64,000 bases of DNA from Candidatus Scalindua sp. Lineage in GTDB: Bacteria; Planctomycetota; Brocadiia; Brocadiales; Scalinduaceae. Both the position numbers and the translations under genes were made by a program. Under the pieces are notes generated by a model. The model was not told the origin of the DNA. It ran no database searches and worked only from the letters and a program-made list of their open reading frames with translations. The stretch is from the NCBI GenBank assembly GCA_031316155.1, contig JALDRB010000004.1, positions 124,001 through 188,000 of the forward strand, in the 5' to 3' direction. Shown in pieces: positions 26,290-33,543 of this stretch (its first letter is position 1; the number at the start of each line of letters is the position of its first letter).

Positions 26290-26403
26290 AAGAATTCTAA
26301 AAGAGTCTTAAAAGAGTTTTAAAAGAGAACAAAAATTAAATAGGTTACTTTCGATTGCCTTTAAACATCGGACATACTTGTAATTTTTAGGAGAATAAAA
26401 AAG

Positions 26404-26718
26404 ATGAAAAAAATAATTAACGGCATGAGGTACAACACGGAAACAGCGGATCAAATAGCGACATGGAACAACGGCCGTAACACAGATGATATTGGCTATC
26501 GTTTCGAGAGTCTATACAAGACAAAAAAGGGAAACTGTTTTCTTGCTATAGAAGCTTATGACATACCTAAAAACCGGAATCAAGACGAGTCTGTTAAATG
26601 GGAAAGAACATCAAGCATTACAGCGCAAAGCCATGATGAAGCACTTTCTTGGCTTGAGGAGCACGATTTTGACGGAGAAATTGAGAAACATTTCAGCGAG
26701 CATATTGAGGACGCCTAA
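26404..26718 (+). CDS. element protein of the MKKIINGKxYDTETA type (paralogue pair 2, second copy)
   Basis: 104 aa, clearly homologous to 25975-26289: shared MKKIING.(K/R)Y.TETAD.IA.W, LY(R/K)TKKG and a C-terminal (E/S)WL(Q/E).H.F..EIEKHFSE. The central part differs, lacking the GDGGAMSKY segment. AGGAG lies upstream of the start. Duplicate retention suggests separate roles, but none is known. Confidence 0.72.
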   Translation: MKKIINGMRYNTETADQIATWNNGRNTDDIGYRFESLYKTKKGNCFLAIEAYDIPKNRNQDESVKWERTSSITAQSHDEALSWLEEHDFDGEIEKHFSEHIEDA

Positions 26719-26786
26719 ACGGCTCAGGCCGTAATGAAGATTGATTTTTCAAATGGGTCAGATACCAGAAAAGGGGGATTTATAAC

Positions 26787-27011
26787 TTGTCGGAGAAATT
26801 TCCTATAGATGAAAATATGTTAGAATTTTTAAGAGATCTTGGATTTTCGCCTTTGTCAGATCGTAAATGGACTCATAAGGATTTCGGGTTTTTGTTCAAT
26901 TTTGAAGGTGTAACAAAAAAAACGTTTATTATGCGTTTAGCCAATATCTTCGAATCAAAAGGATATGAGAATTGTCAAAAAAATTTAAGGCGTCTTATTG
27001 GGTTAAAATAA
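26787..27011 (+). CDS. small hypothetical element protein
   Basis: 74 aa beginning at TTG 26787, with AAGGGGG nine bases upstream. Sequence pattern (LEFLRDLGFSPLSDRKWTHK, FIMRLANIFESKGYE) suggests a small alpha/beta fold. No recognised family. It is followed by a terminator, so it closes the first gene group of the element. Confidence 0.6.
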   Translation: MSEKFPIDENMLEFLRDLGFSPLSDRKWTHKDFGFLFNFEGVTKKTFIMRLANIFESKGYENCQKNLRRLIGLK

Positions 27012-27079
27012 AAACATGGCGACTTTGACGGGAAACCAGTAATCACAATTATGTTACCAAACGAAGATTAATTTTCCGA

Positions 27080-27109
27080 GGGTATGCCGTCAGGGTATAC
27101 CCTTTTTTA
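27080..27109 (+). terminator. intrinsic terminator closing the first gene group
   Basis: GGGTAT pairs with ATACCC and is followed at once by a run of T (27103-27108). Confidence 0.8.
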
Positions 27110-27201
27110 TTGATATAGAGGGCTAGGTTGACGAACCGAAAAGCCGAAAGCCTTACGGCCTGCCCTTGTATTTTTTAAGGTGTTATCGAAAGGTGGATGA
27201 C

Positions 27202-28092
27202 ATGGCGAAAAAGGGTAAAAGAAATGTTAAACAGGGGCTTGTAGACAAGAAAGACCAAGAGCGGTTGAAAAAAGTTAACGAGTGGAAATCTGAGAAGAAA
27301 ACAAAAGCGTTTGAAAGACTGCAAGCGATATCAAGGCATCCAGATTACGAGAAGGATTACACAAAATTACGGGAACTAGACGGAACATTTCCAACAATAA
27401 GATTACAAGATGCCTATATTGAGCAATGCGAAAAGGACGGCAGCACAAAGGAAATCGGAGATTTACTTCTTAACGAAGAATACAAAAAAAAGGTGTCAGA
27501 GATAGAAGCGAAGGTTAAAGAAAACGAATTAGAGGTAATAAAACTCAGAACCAACATGATGGTGAAATGGGGCGTCAAGAAGCTTCCTTGTCTGTACTTT
27601 CCGGGTGGTGTCATAGAACCGCAAAGGCAGTACAGGGATCAACCTTCTGTCATGCTGATTGATAGTCCTATGCGTGAGATACCGAACCCAATGAAAAGCG
27701 GTGAATTGTATGTGAAGATTGATCTTTCAAGGAACAAGAAAGATATCCTCAAGGATTTTACGGAAATCATTAAAAAAGCAAGCGACGGATACGCACGATA
27801 CAAGAAAACTGAAAATGCGGATTTTGTAAAGAGGAGGCACAAAGAACATTACTCTTTGAAGGTCGACAAATTTGATATTTACGACATGTACCATCGGGAC
27901 CGGTTAAGCTTTTCGGAAATAGCAAGGCGGGTGTCGGGGTACAAGGGGAATATTAACAGCGATACGAGGCTGATTGCAGTTCATAGAGCGGTTAAACGGT
28001 CATACCAGAAAGCAGAATCCATGATACAAAAAGAGGGGGATGACGCAGAATTCCGGGTTAAGGAATTGTTAATGAGGGGGGTTAACGCTTAA
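27202..28092 (+). CDS. hypothetical DNA-binding element protein with C-terminal helix-turn-helix
   Basis: 296 aa from ATG 27202 (AAAGGTGG upstream). The N-terminal third is highly charged and coiled-coil-like (KVSEIEAKVKENELEVIKLR); the C-terminal part DMYHRDRLSFSEIARRVSGY resembles a helix-turn-helix. The middle (GVKKLPCLYFPGGVIEPQRQ) is not recognised. Its position before replication genes suggests control of element replication or gene expression, by inference only. Confidence 0.65.
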   Translation: MAKKGKRNVKQGLVDKKDQERLKKVNEWKSEKKTKAFERLQAISRHPDYEKDYTKLRELDGTFPTIRLQDAYIEQCEKDGSTKEIGDLLLNEEYKKKVSEIEAKVKENELEVIKLRTNMMVKWGVKKLPCLYFPGGVIEPQRQYRDQPSVMLIDSPMREIPNPMKSGELYVKIDLSRNKKDILKDFTEIIKKASDGYARYKKTENADFVKRRHKEHYSLKVDKFDIYDMYHRDRLSFSEIARRVSGYKGNINSDTRLIAVHRAVKRSYQKAESMIQKEGDDAEFRVKELLMRGVNA

Positions 28093-28183
28093 GGGGGGCA
28101 GCTTAGACGTGAATAGGCAATTACTATTTCACTGATACAATTAAACAAAAAATTATTTTTTGTAATTTTGGGAGGTGTTAACT

Positions 28184-28357
28184 ATGTACCGAAAACCGTT
28201 CACAACTTGGTTTGATGAAGAGTTGTACGAGAATTTAAGAGAAGTTGCGCACTTGAAAAAAGCGTCAATGACATCGTTGGTGAAAGAAGCTGTTTCGTTG
28301 TCTATTAAAAAATATGCCAAGGAATTGGGAATTCATGACTCAAGAAACGTGAAATAA
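28184..28357 (+). CDS. ribbon-helix-helix-like small regulator
   Basis: 57 aa from ATG 28184, with GGAGG eight bases upstream. The pattern FTTWFDEELYENLREVAHLK followed by SMTSLVKEAVSLSIKKYAKE is that of an Arc/CopG-type strand-helix-helix DNA-binding dimer. It probably represses element genes; its operator is not identified. Confidence 0.75.
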   Translation: MYRKPFTTWFDEELYENLREVAHLKKASMTSLVKEAVSLSIKKYAKELGIHDSRNVK

Positions 28358-28399
28358 AAAAAAGCCCGCAACAATGCTTGGGCGGCGGAGTTTGCGGGC
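28356..28399 (-). terminator. intrinsic terminator for minus-strand transcription inside the element
   Basis: On the minus strand GCCCGCA...TGCGGGC is followed by eight T. No convincing minus-strand gene ends here, so it points to a small antisense or non-coding transcript starting between about 28400 and 28530. Confidence 0.65.
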
Positions 28400-28531
28400 G
28401 GCGGTTGGACTCACACAAAAGAAGCGTTAAGCCATAAACGGCATTACCCCTTTTTTTGTGCAAAAGCTTTCTGTTTAATTTCAAAAAGCCTTTCAATGTT
28501 TTTATTTTAATTTAATGGAGAATTTTTTTCA
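28400..28531 (-). ncRNA. possible small minus-strand RNA
   Basis: Inferred only from the minus-strand terminator at 28356-28399. The segment can form a second stem (CACAAAA/TTTTGTG). There is also a tandem GGGCGGCGG (28380 and 28396 regions). No promoter is clearly seen; a 63-codon minus frame here looks accidental. Confidence 0.3.
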
Positions 28532-29431
28532 ATGAAAAATGTTGGGTGGATTAAACTTCACAGGAAAATTTGCAACAATTCCCTATGGTTTCTTGAACCA
28601 TTTACCAAAGCGCAAGCATGGGTTGATTTGATTTTGAATGCTAACCATAAGGATGCAAAAATAAGCATTAGAGGCAACATTCTTGACGTGAAAAGAGGGC
28701 AACTTTGCTGGAGCGAAATCACCATGTCGAAGCGTTGGAAGTGGTCAAGGAACAAAGTTAGAAGATTCTTGGAGTTTTTAAAAAATGACTCACAAATCGG
28801 ACAGCAGAAAACTTCCATAACTTCAATAATAACAATTGTTTGTTACGAAGAGTACCAGCAACACGGAACAACAGACGATACAACGGAACGTCGGCAAGAA
28901 TTTGGAAAAAGCCTCAAAAACGGAACAACGGAAAATCTTCGCAACTATAGTAATGACAATTACTTGTTGCAAAGTGAATCAGTAGAAAGGACAACAGACG
29001 ATACAACAGAAAGACAGCGGAAACGCAAAAAACGATACACAAACAAGAATGATTTTAAGAATGATAAAAATAAAAAATATATATCTGCATCTTCTCCTCT
29101 TTCTGAATTACAAATTCTATGGAATGAGCTTTGTACTAAACTTAACAAAGTTAGATCTAACTCAAATGAACGGCACAAAACTGAACAGATAAGATTACGG
29201 GAAAGGAGCGTTGATGAATGGAGGGAAGTTTTTAACATTTTAAATAATAGCGAATGGTGTTGCGGTAATAACAAAGACAATTGGAAAGCAACCTATGATT
29301 GGGTAATGAAAAATAATAAAAATTCGCAAAAGATTTTGGAGGGGAATTATAACAGGAACTCCGGCAGCGGAGGAATAAGGGCTGAGACCGAAGAAGAAGG
29401 ACGACAAAGACGGAAACGAGAAGCATTTTAG
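28532..29431 (+). CDS. phage-type replication protein, DnaD/replisome-organiser-like
   Basis: 299 aa. The N-terminus GWIKLHRKICNNSLWFLEPF, then AWVDLILNANHKD and the winged-helix-like SEITMSKRWKWSRNKVRRFL are typical of phage replisome organiser N-terminal domains. A low-complexity Thr/Asp/Asn/Lys-rich linker (about residues 110-185) leads to a C-terminal helical domain with WNELCTKLNKV and EWCCGNNKDNWKATYDWVMK, like phage replication proteins. It likely opens the origin and recruits helicase. The helicase gene follows 0.8 kb later. Confidence 0.8.
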   Translation: MKNVGWIKLHRKICNNSLWFLEPFTKAQAWVDLILNANHKDAKISIRGNILDVKRGQLCWSEITMSKRWKWSRNKVRRFLEFLKNDSQIGQQKTSITSIITIVCYEEYQQHGTTDDTTERRQEFGKSLKNGTTENLRNYSNDNYLLQSESVERTTDDTTERQRKRKKRYTNKNDFKNDKNKKYISASSPLSELQILWNELCTKLNKVRSNSNERHKTEQIRLRERSVDEWREVFNILNNSEWCCGNNKDNWKATYDWVMKNNKNSQKILEGNYNRNSGSGGIRAETEEEGRQRRKREAF

Positions 29432-30245
29432 GAAAGGGAATTATTGGAATTGACGGAAAGGATATCCCGGCAAAAAATAAATGCGTATTATTGTTTTAAA
29501 AAAATATAGAAACCAAACAGTAACGTTTTAATTTTTTATCAAAGATTATTGCGGTTTGGCGAAAATTTGGCATTTTTTAAGGGATTCGCAGGAATGGACA
29601 GGAACACACCCGGAGATCCGGACGGGGAAAAAGAAAAGCTAGATTGTTTCGGCATGTTCTCAGAAATGTTTTTCTTTCTGTACTGTACAGGGAAGCAGCC
29701 GTCAGGGATTGCGGGAAACTGTTTCAACGTGGATAGGTATGGCAAAGGTGAAAAACGCACAAAATGAAGGCTTTTCAAGGGTGTTTTGGGAAATCATGAG
29801 TAAGTATCTATTCAAAATCGAAAGTAAGCGAAAATCCCGCTTTCTGAAAGGAGGCTTCAGGATCTTGGCGGGGTTTGCCATGGTTAGGGGTGGGCAATTG
29901 TTAAAATTTAACAATTCATTGGGCGCAGATCGGGCAGTTGTCCAAATTGGACAATGTTAAATGTTCAGATGGTAGAACATATCCAAGGCAACGGGCAATA
30001 ACTACGAGAGGGAAGAAGCTTGAGAAAGAGGGTGCATTGTGTGAATCACACAATGTTAAATGTTCAGACGGAAGAATATACCCTAGACAGCGGAGAAGAG
30101 GAAAAGACCGAAAATGCAAAACCGGAAAAGCTTTTTTGCAAAACTTTCCCGGCCGCAAACAACAATTTTAACAGGTGGCTTTTTATATCCTGAATAGGCG
30201 GGATTGTCAACAGGATAAAAGCGGCGCAAAAAGGAGTAATGAGTT
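29432..30245. other. region of small uncertain frames and palindromes
   Basis: No firm gene. Overlapping short frames (29549-29767, 29739-29960) have no family resemblance; the second, with GGATAGGT before ATG 29739, may be real. The region's main content is the palindrome/DGRTYP series at 29898-30100. Confidence 0.5.
29898..30100 (+). repeat. three 17-bp palindromes with following DGRxYP-type coding motif (units 2-4)
   Basis: TTGTTAAAATTTAACAA (29898), TTGTCCAAATTGGACAA (29938) and TTGTGTGAATCACACAA (30037) share length, TTGT/ACAA ends and a central A but differ inside with matching changes on both arms. The second and third are 99 bp apart and are followed by near-identical sequence reading NVKCSDGRTYPRQRA and NVKCSDGRIYPRQRR; the first is followed by NSLGADRA, a degenerate version. 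One 77-codon frame (29938-30171) covers units 3 and 4. Confidence 0.8.
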
Positions 30246-31649
30246 ATGAAAAAAATTGAATTGGAGTTAACAAACACGATACGAATTTCCGGGCAGTTAC
30301 CGGAAAGGGTAACGAGGGAATTGGGAAAAAGATTAATTTTTACAAATCCGGCTTACGAACAGGCTGAGAAATTTGGCCGCAGTGTTTACGGTATACCGGA
30401 AAAGCTATCTTTCATTGAAACGTCGAACGGGGTAACGACGATACCACGGGGATTTATCAGCCAGTTGATAAAAATTTTCGATTTCAACGGCGTTCAGTAT
30501 GACATAAAAAACCAGTTGAGGCGTTTACCTTCGGTTAATTTTTCCTTTCAAGGCAAGCTTTATCCGTATCAGGAAAGAGCGGTTGAAGCCATACTAAAAA
30601 AGCATTTTGGCATTTTGGAAAGTCCGACCGGCAGCGGCAAGACGACTATGAGTTTAGCGGTAATCGCAGCGAGACGGCAATCGAGTCTGGTTGTTGTACA
30701 CTCGAAGGAACTTTTGAACCAGTGGCAGCAAAGAATTGAACAGTTTTTAGGCGTCCCCCTTGAGGAAATCGGCTTGATTGGCGACGGTCACACGTTTGAC
30801 GAAAGTAAAATTATTCATGTTGGGATTGTGAACTCTTTGAGGAAATGCTCTGGCACGATAAAAAATTTTATCGGTTTTTTGGTTGTCGATGAATGTCATC
30901 GGGTCCCCGGCTCAACGTTTTTAGAGGTTGTCTCAAAGTTCGACTCCGCTTTTATGTTGGGGCTTAGTGCGACTCCGTACCGGAAAGACGGGTTGACTAA
31001 GCTGATCTTTTTTTTCATCGGCGACAAAAGGTACACGATTGAGACCGCAGAACTACAAAGAAATAATTTCATCATACGGCCAGAACTCCGGGTCCGGGAA
31101 ACTTCCTTCGAGTTTTTTTACGAGGACAATTATCAGGAGATGCTGACGGAGCTGATTGAGGACGAAGCGAGAAACTTATTGATTCTTGAAACGGTTGTCG
31201 AACATGCGGCGAATGGTCAAGGCGTTTCTCTGATTATTTCAGACAGGAAAGGACATTGCGCAGAGTTCTTCCGGTTACTGGTTGAGCGAGGTATCAAGGC
31301 AAGGCTTCTAACCGGATCGGTTGTCAGTGATGAACGGCGAAAGATTGTTGAAGAAATCGGAGAGGGAAGCATTGACGTTGTTTGTGCGACTTCTCAATTG
31401 ATTTCCGAGGGCTTCGACTGCAAAAGCTTAGCGGCTATTCATTTGGCGGTGCCCGTTGGATCTTCTGGAAAGCTGATTCAATCAATCGGCAGAATCGTCC
31501 GGACTGCATCAGGCAAAAGGGGGGCGGTAATTTTTGATTATCATGATGTTAATATCGGGGTGCTGGGAGCGAGCTTTAACCGTCGGAAGCGGGTATATCA
31601 AGAGCTTGGCATTGATTGCAATATTCAGCAGGCTTTTGCGGCAGCGTAA
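30246..31649 (+). CDS. superfamily 2 DEAH-type helicase/ATPase
   Basis: 467 aa with AAGGAG upstream. After ~110 unfamiliar residues come Q-tip YPYQERAVEA, Walker A SPTGSGKT (126-133), motif Ia VVVHSKELLNQW, DECH box (215-218), LSATPYRKDG, and C-terminal RecA domain motifs LTGSVV, VVCATSQLISEGFD and SIGRIVRT. It resembles XPB/RadD/type III restriction-like helicases carried by phages. Probably unwinds the element's DNA during replication or repair. Confidence 0.92.
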   Translation: MKKIELELTNTIRISGQLPERVTRELGKRLIFTNPAYEQAEKFGRSVYGIPEKLSFIETSNGVTTIPRGFISQLIKIFDFNGVQYDIKNQLRRLPSVNFSFQGKLYPYQERAVEAILKKHFGILESPTGSGKTTMSLAVIAARRQSSLVVVHSKELLNQWQQRIEQFLGVPLEEIGLIGDGHTFDESKIIHVGIVNSLRKCSGTIKNFIGFLVVDECHRVPGSTFLEVVSKFDSAFMLGLSATPYRKDGLTKLIFFFIGDKRYTIETAELQRNNFIIRPELRVRETSFEFFYEDNYQEMLTELIEDEARNLLILETVVEHAANGQGVSLIISDRKGHCAEFFRLLVERGIKARLLTGSVVSDERRKIVEEIGEGSIDVVCATSQLISEGFDCKSLAAIHLAVPVGSSGKLIQSIGRIVRTASGKRGAVIFDYHDVNIGVLGASFNRRKRVYQELGIDCNIQQAFAAA

Positions 31650-31692
31650 ATTTTATTTTAATAGGGTGTTTTTTTTGAAAGGGGTTTTAATT

Positions 31693-32319
31693 ATGAGCAC
31701 GGCGACAAAAGAGAGAAAAAAAGTTGAGAGTATGAAGGTCGAAAACGAGAAAACGGAGACTGTGAACGGTATTGATAAAGCGTTGATTGGTCGTTACCGT
31801 GAGACGGAAAAGAACGAGCAGCGAGAGCAGGAAAATTTCAACAGCCTTACGGCGAAGTTGGCCGAAAGCGAAAAGCTTCTTGAGGAATCGGGAAGAGACT
31901 TGCAGGCATGCCAGAGTGCAGAACAAAGCCGAGATTTAACGGACATTGCAGCAATTGAAAAATGCAGAAATGAAACCTTTAAAGCATCCGAGAGGGTCAG
32001 GGATCTTCAAAAGGTTACCCAAAATCTTAAGCTTGCATTGACGAATAGCACGAATTTATTGACGAGGTTGAGCAGTGACAAAGACGGGATTACAAGAAAG
32101 CTTTTCTCTATCAAGCGGGATCTTCTGTTAAAAGAAATTGAAGTCAAGGTTGGCGATATAATAGCGGATTACCTTACGTGTGTGATGGGTGCGAGTCCGG
32201 GAATTAGTCCGAGCGGCGGCCTTATTCCTAAATCGATTTTGGAAAAGCTTCAACCGGGTGCAGGGCTACGAGAAAGGCGGGAGTCAATGCTTGAGTCTAT
32301 CCTTGTTCACGGCAAGTAA
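31693..32319 (+). CDS. coiled-coil hypothetical element protein
   Basis: 208 aa from ATG 31693 with GAAAGGGG upstream. Residues ~30-150 are heptad-rich (REQENFNSLTAKLAESEKLL); the C-terminus has a GASPGISPSGGLIPKS segment. It may be a scaffold or replication accessory protein; no family recognised. It follows the helicase gene by 43 bases and probably shares its transcript. Confidence 0.65.
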   Translation: MSTATKERKKVESMKVENEKTETVNGIDKALIGRYRETEKNEQREQENFNSLTAKLAESEKLLEESGRDLQACQSAEQSRDLTDIAAIEKCRNETFKASERVRDLQKVTQNLKLALTNSTNLLTRLSSDKDGITRKLFSIKRDLLLKEIEVKVGDIIADYLTCVMGASPGISPSGGLIPKSILEKLQPGAGLRERRESMLESILVHGK

Positions 32320-32324
32320 TTTTC

Positions 32325-32492
32325 GGTGCTTCGGTATCTGGTGCGAACCCCTGAAGGTTATCATTGCCGCATCGGGTGCCGGAGTGCTGATTGAAAATAA
32401 AAATTCTTGGGAATGGTTTTAAATTCTTCCAGTGCCTTGGCTTTGGTGTTCCTTCTCCAAATGCTGCCATAGTACACCAAGGCTGAGGTGCT
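32325..32492 (+). ncRNA. twin paralogous hairpins, candidate structured RNA
   Basis: Two ~63-base stem-loops lie back to back between genes: 32325-32388 (GTGCTTCGG pairs with CCGGAGTGC, some GU) and 32431-32492 (CCTTGG with CCAAGG, outer AGTGC with GGTGCT). They begin (G/A)GTGC(T/C)T(C/T)GG, share TGGTG early and end GTGCTGA, so one seems a diverged copy of the other. No matching RNA family is known to me. Confidence 0.5.
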
Positions 32493-32512
32493 GACAATTA
32501 AAAAGGCGATGA

Positions 32513-32734
32513 ATGACAATACTAAATTACGGTGACAAGAAAATCAAGGGGATTGTATCGAGTATTGAAGACGCTATAACTCAGGCGATGACAGCCGTAA
32601 AGCAGACCAGAGACAAGGCGCAAATCATACGGCTTAATAACATTCGGGTGAGACTCGAAGACAGTTTATTGAGGATTAGGAGGAGAGCTGGGACGAGTAG
32701 AAAGACAAGGCATTGTTGTAATCCAACGATGTAG
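32513..32734 (+). CDS. small hypothetical element protein
   Basis: 73 aa, ATG at 32513 (AAAAGG just upstream). Helical, basic at the C-terminus (LEDSLLRIRRRAGTSRKTRH). It may be real because it lies in line with flanking genes on the plus strand, but there is no family evidence. Confidence 0.45.
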   Translation: MTILNYGDKKIKGIVSSIEDAITQAMTAVKQTRDKAQIIRLNNIRVRLEDSLLRIRRRAGTSRKTRHCCNPTM

Positions 32735-33067
32735 AGGGCTGAGACTATGACAAAATATATCAGACCATGACAGACCGTAACACAATGCGGGGATGACAGA
32801 ACTATGACAGACCATGACAGACACGGCGCAGCTTACGGCACGACGAACACGACGAGGGATGCACACGGCACGGCAGACAAGCATGCAAGCAGGAAGGGCG
32901 CAGAATAAAGACCGTAGGTACTTTGAGGGGTACCCCGGCCGAGGGTCGGAGATCCCCGCTCTTTTTGGCTAGTGGTAGAAAAATTCTGTAACTTTTGTCA
33001 CAGTAATCACTTACGTAATTGGCTGTTTAATAGTCAGATATTTCAAAATTTTAAGGAGGTTTTTAGC
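32735..33067. other. direct-repeat region before the terminase gene
   Basis: Repeats of ATGACA(GA) dominate 32746-32822, including an exact 15-bp pair CAGACCATGACAGAC at 32761-32775 and 32808-32822. A His/Thr-rich 30-odd-codon frame follows (from ATG 32804). Position just before a small terminase suggests a packaging (pac/cos) or replication iteron site. A terminator follows at 32937. Confidence 0.5.
32937..32966 (+). terminator. intrinsic terminator upstream of the terminase gene
   Basis: A GGGG...CCCC stem enclosing a CCGA/TCGG hairpin is followed by CTCTTTTT. It separates the replication genes from the packaging/morphogenesis genes. Confidence 0.65.
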
Positions 33068-33508
33068 ATGAAAATGACGCAAAGCGAACTAGCGGCGAAA
33101 CTGAAAACAAGCGTTACTACCCTTCGAAATTGGGTAATCTCCGGCATGCCGCACGAGAAGAATAAAAAAGGCAGGGTAACGTTTGAATTGAAAAAGGTTA
33201 TGGCATGGCTGGAGAAAAAAGGGAAAAAGGGCGAGACAAACGAGAAGTTAAAACAGGCCAGACTTGCAGGGGAGATTTATTCGGCGAAACTTGCAGAGCA
33301 CAAATATAAAAAGAAAATTTCTCAGCACGTGAGAGCGGAGGACGTTGAGCATGCGGCCAAAAGTTTTAAAACGAGACTTCAAAACCGTATGCGGGAAATT
33401 CCCAAACTTGCAAGGAAGGCTCTAGAAACCAGCGGCGCAAAGGGCAATCTTAAAGAGGTTGAAAAAATTATTTCCCGTGAAATTGAATTGGTTTTGTGTG
33501 ACGAGTAA
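33068..33508 (+). CDS. phage terminase small subunit-like DNA-binding protein
   Basis: 146 aa from ATG 33068, preceded by AAGGAGG at seven bases. The N-terminal winged helix (TQSELAAKLKTSVTTLRNWV), the basic linker and the helical rest (KLKQARLAGEIYSAKLAEHK) resemble Nu1/small terminases, which recognise the packaging site and bring it to the large subunit. No large terminase gene is present in the element, so if functional it would have to redirect a helper phage's motor. Confidence 0.75.
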   Translation: MKMTQSELAAKLKTSVTTLRNWVISGMPHEKNKKGRVTFELKKVMAWLEKKGKKGETNEKLKQARLAGEIYSAKLAEHKYKKKISQHVRAEDVEHAAKSFKTRLQNRMREIPKLARKALETSGAKGNLKEVEKIISREIELVLCDE

Positions 33509-33543
33509 ATTTTATAATTTTGGTTTTTTTAAGGGGGGATATC

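Noticed and set aside
29549..29767. 72-codon frame after the DnaD-like gene
   Set aside because: Open on both strands, no start signal and no motif; left as uncertain region.
29898..30100. CRISPR array
   Set aside because: The units are few, unevenly spaced and have variable palindromes rather than constant repeats with unique spacers.
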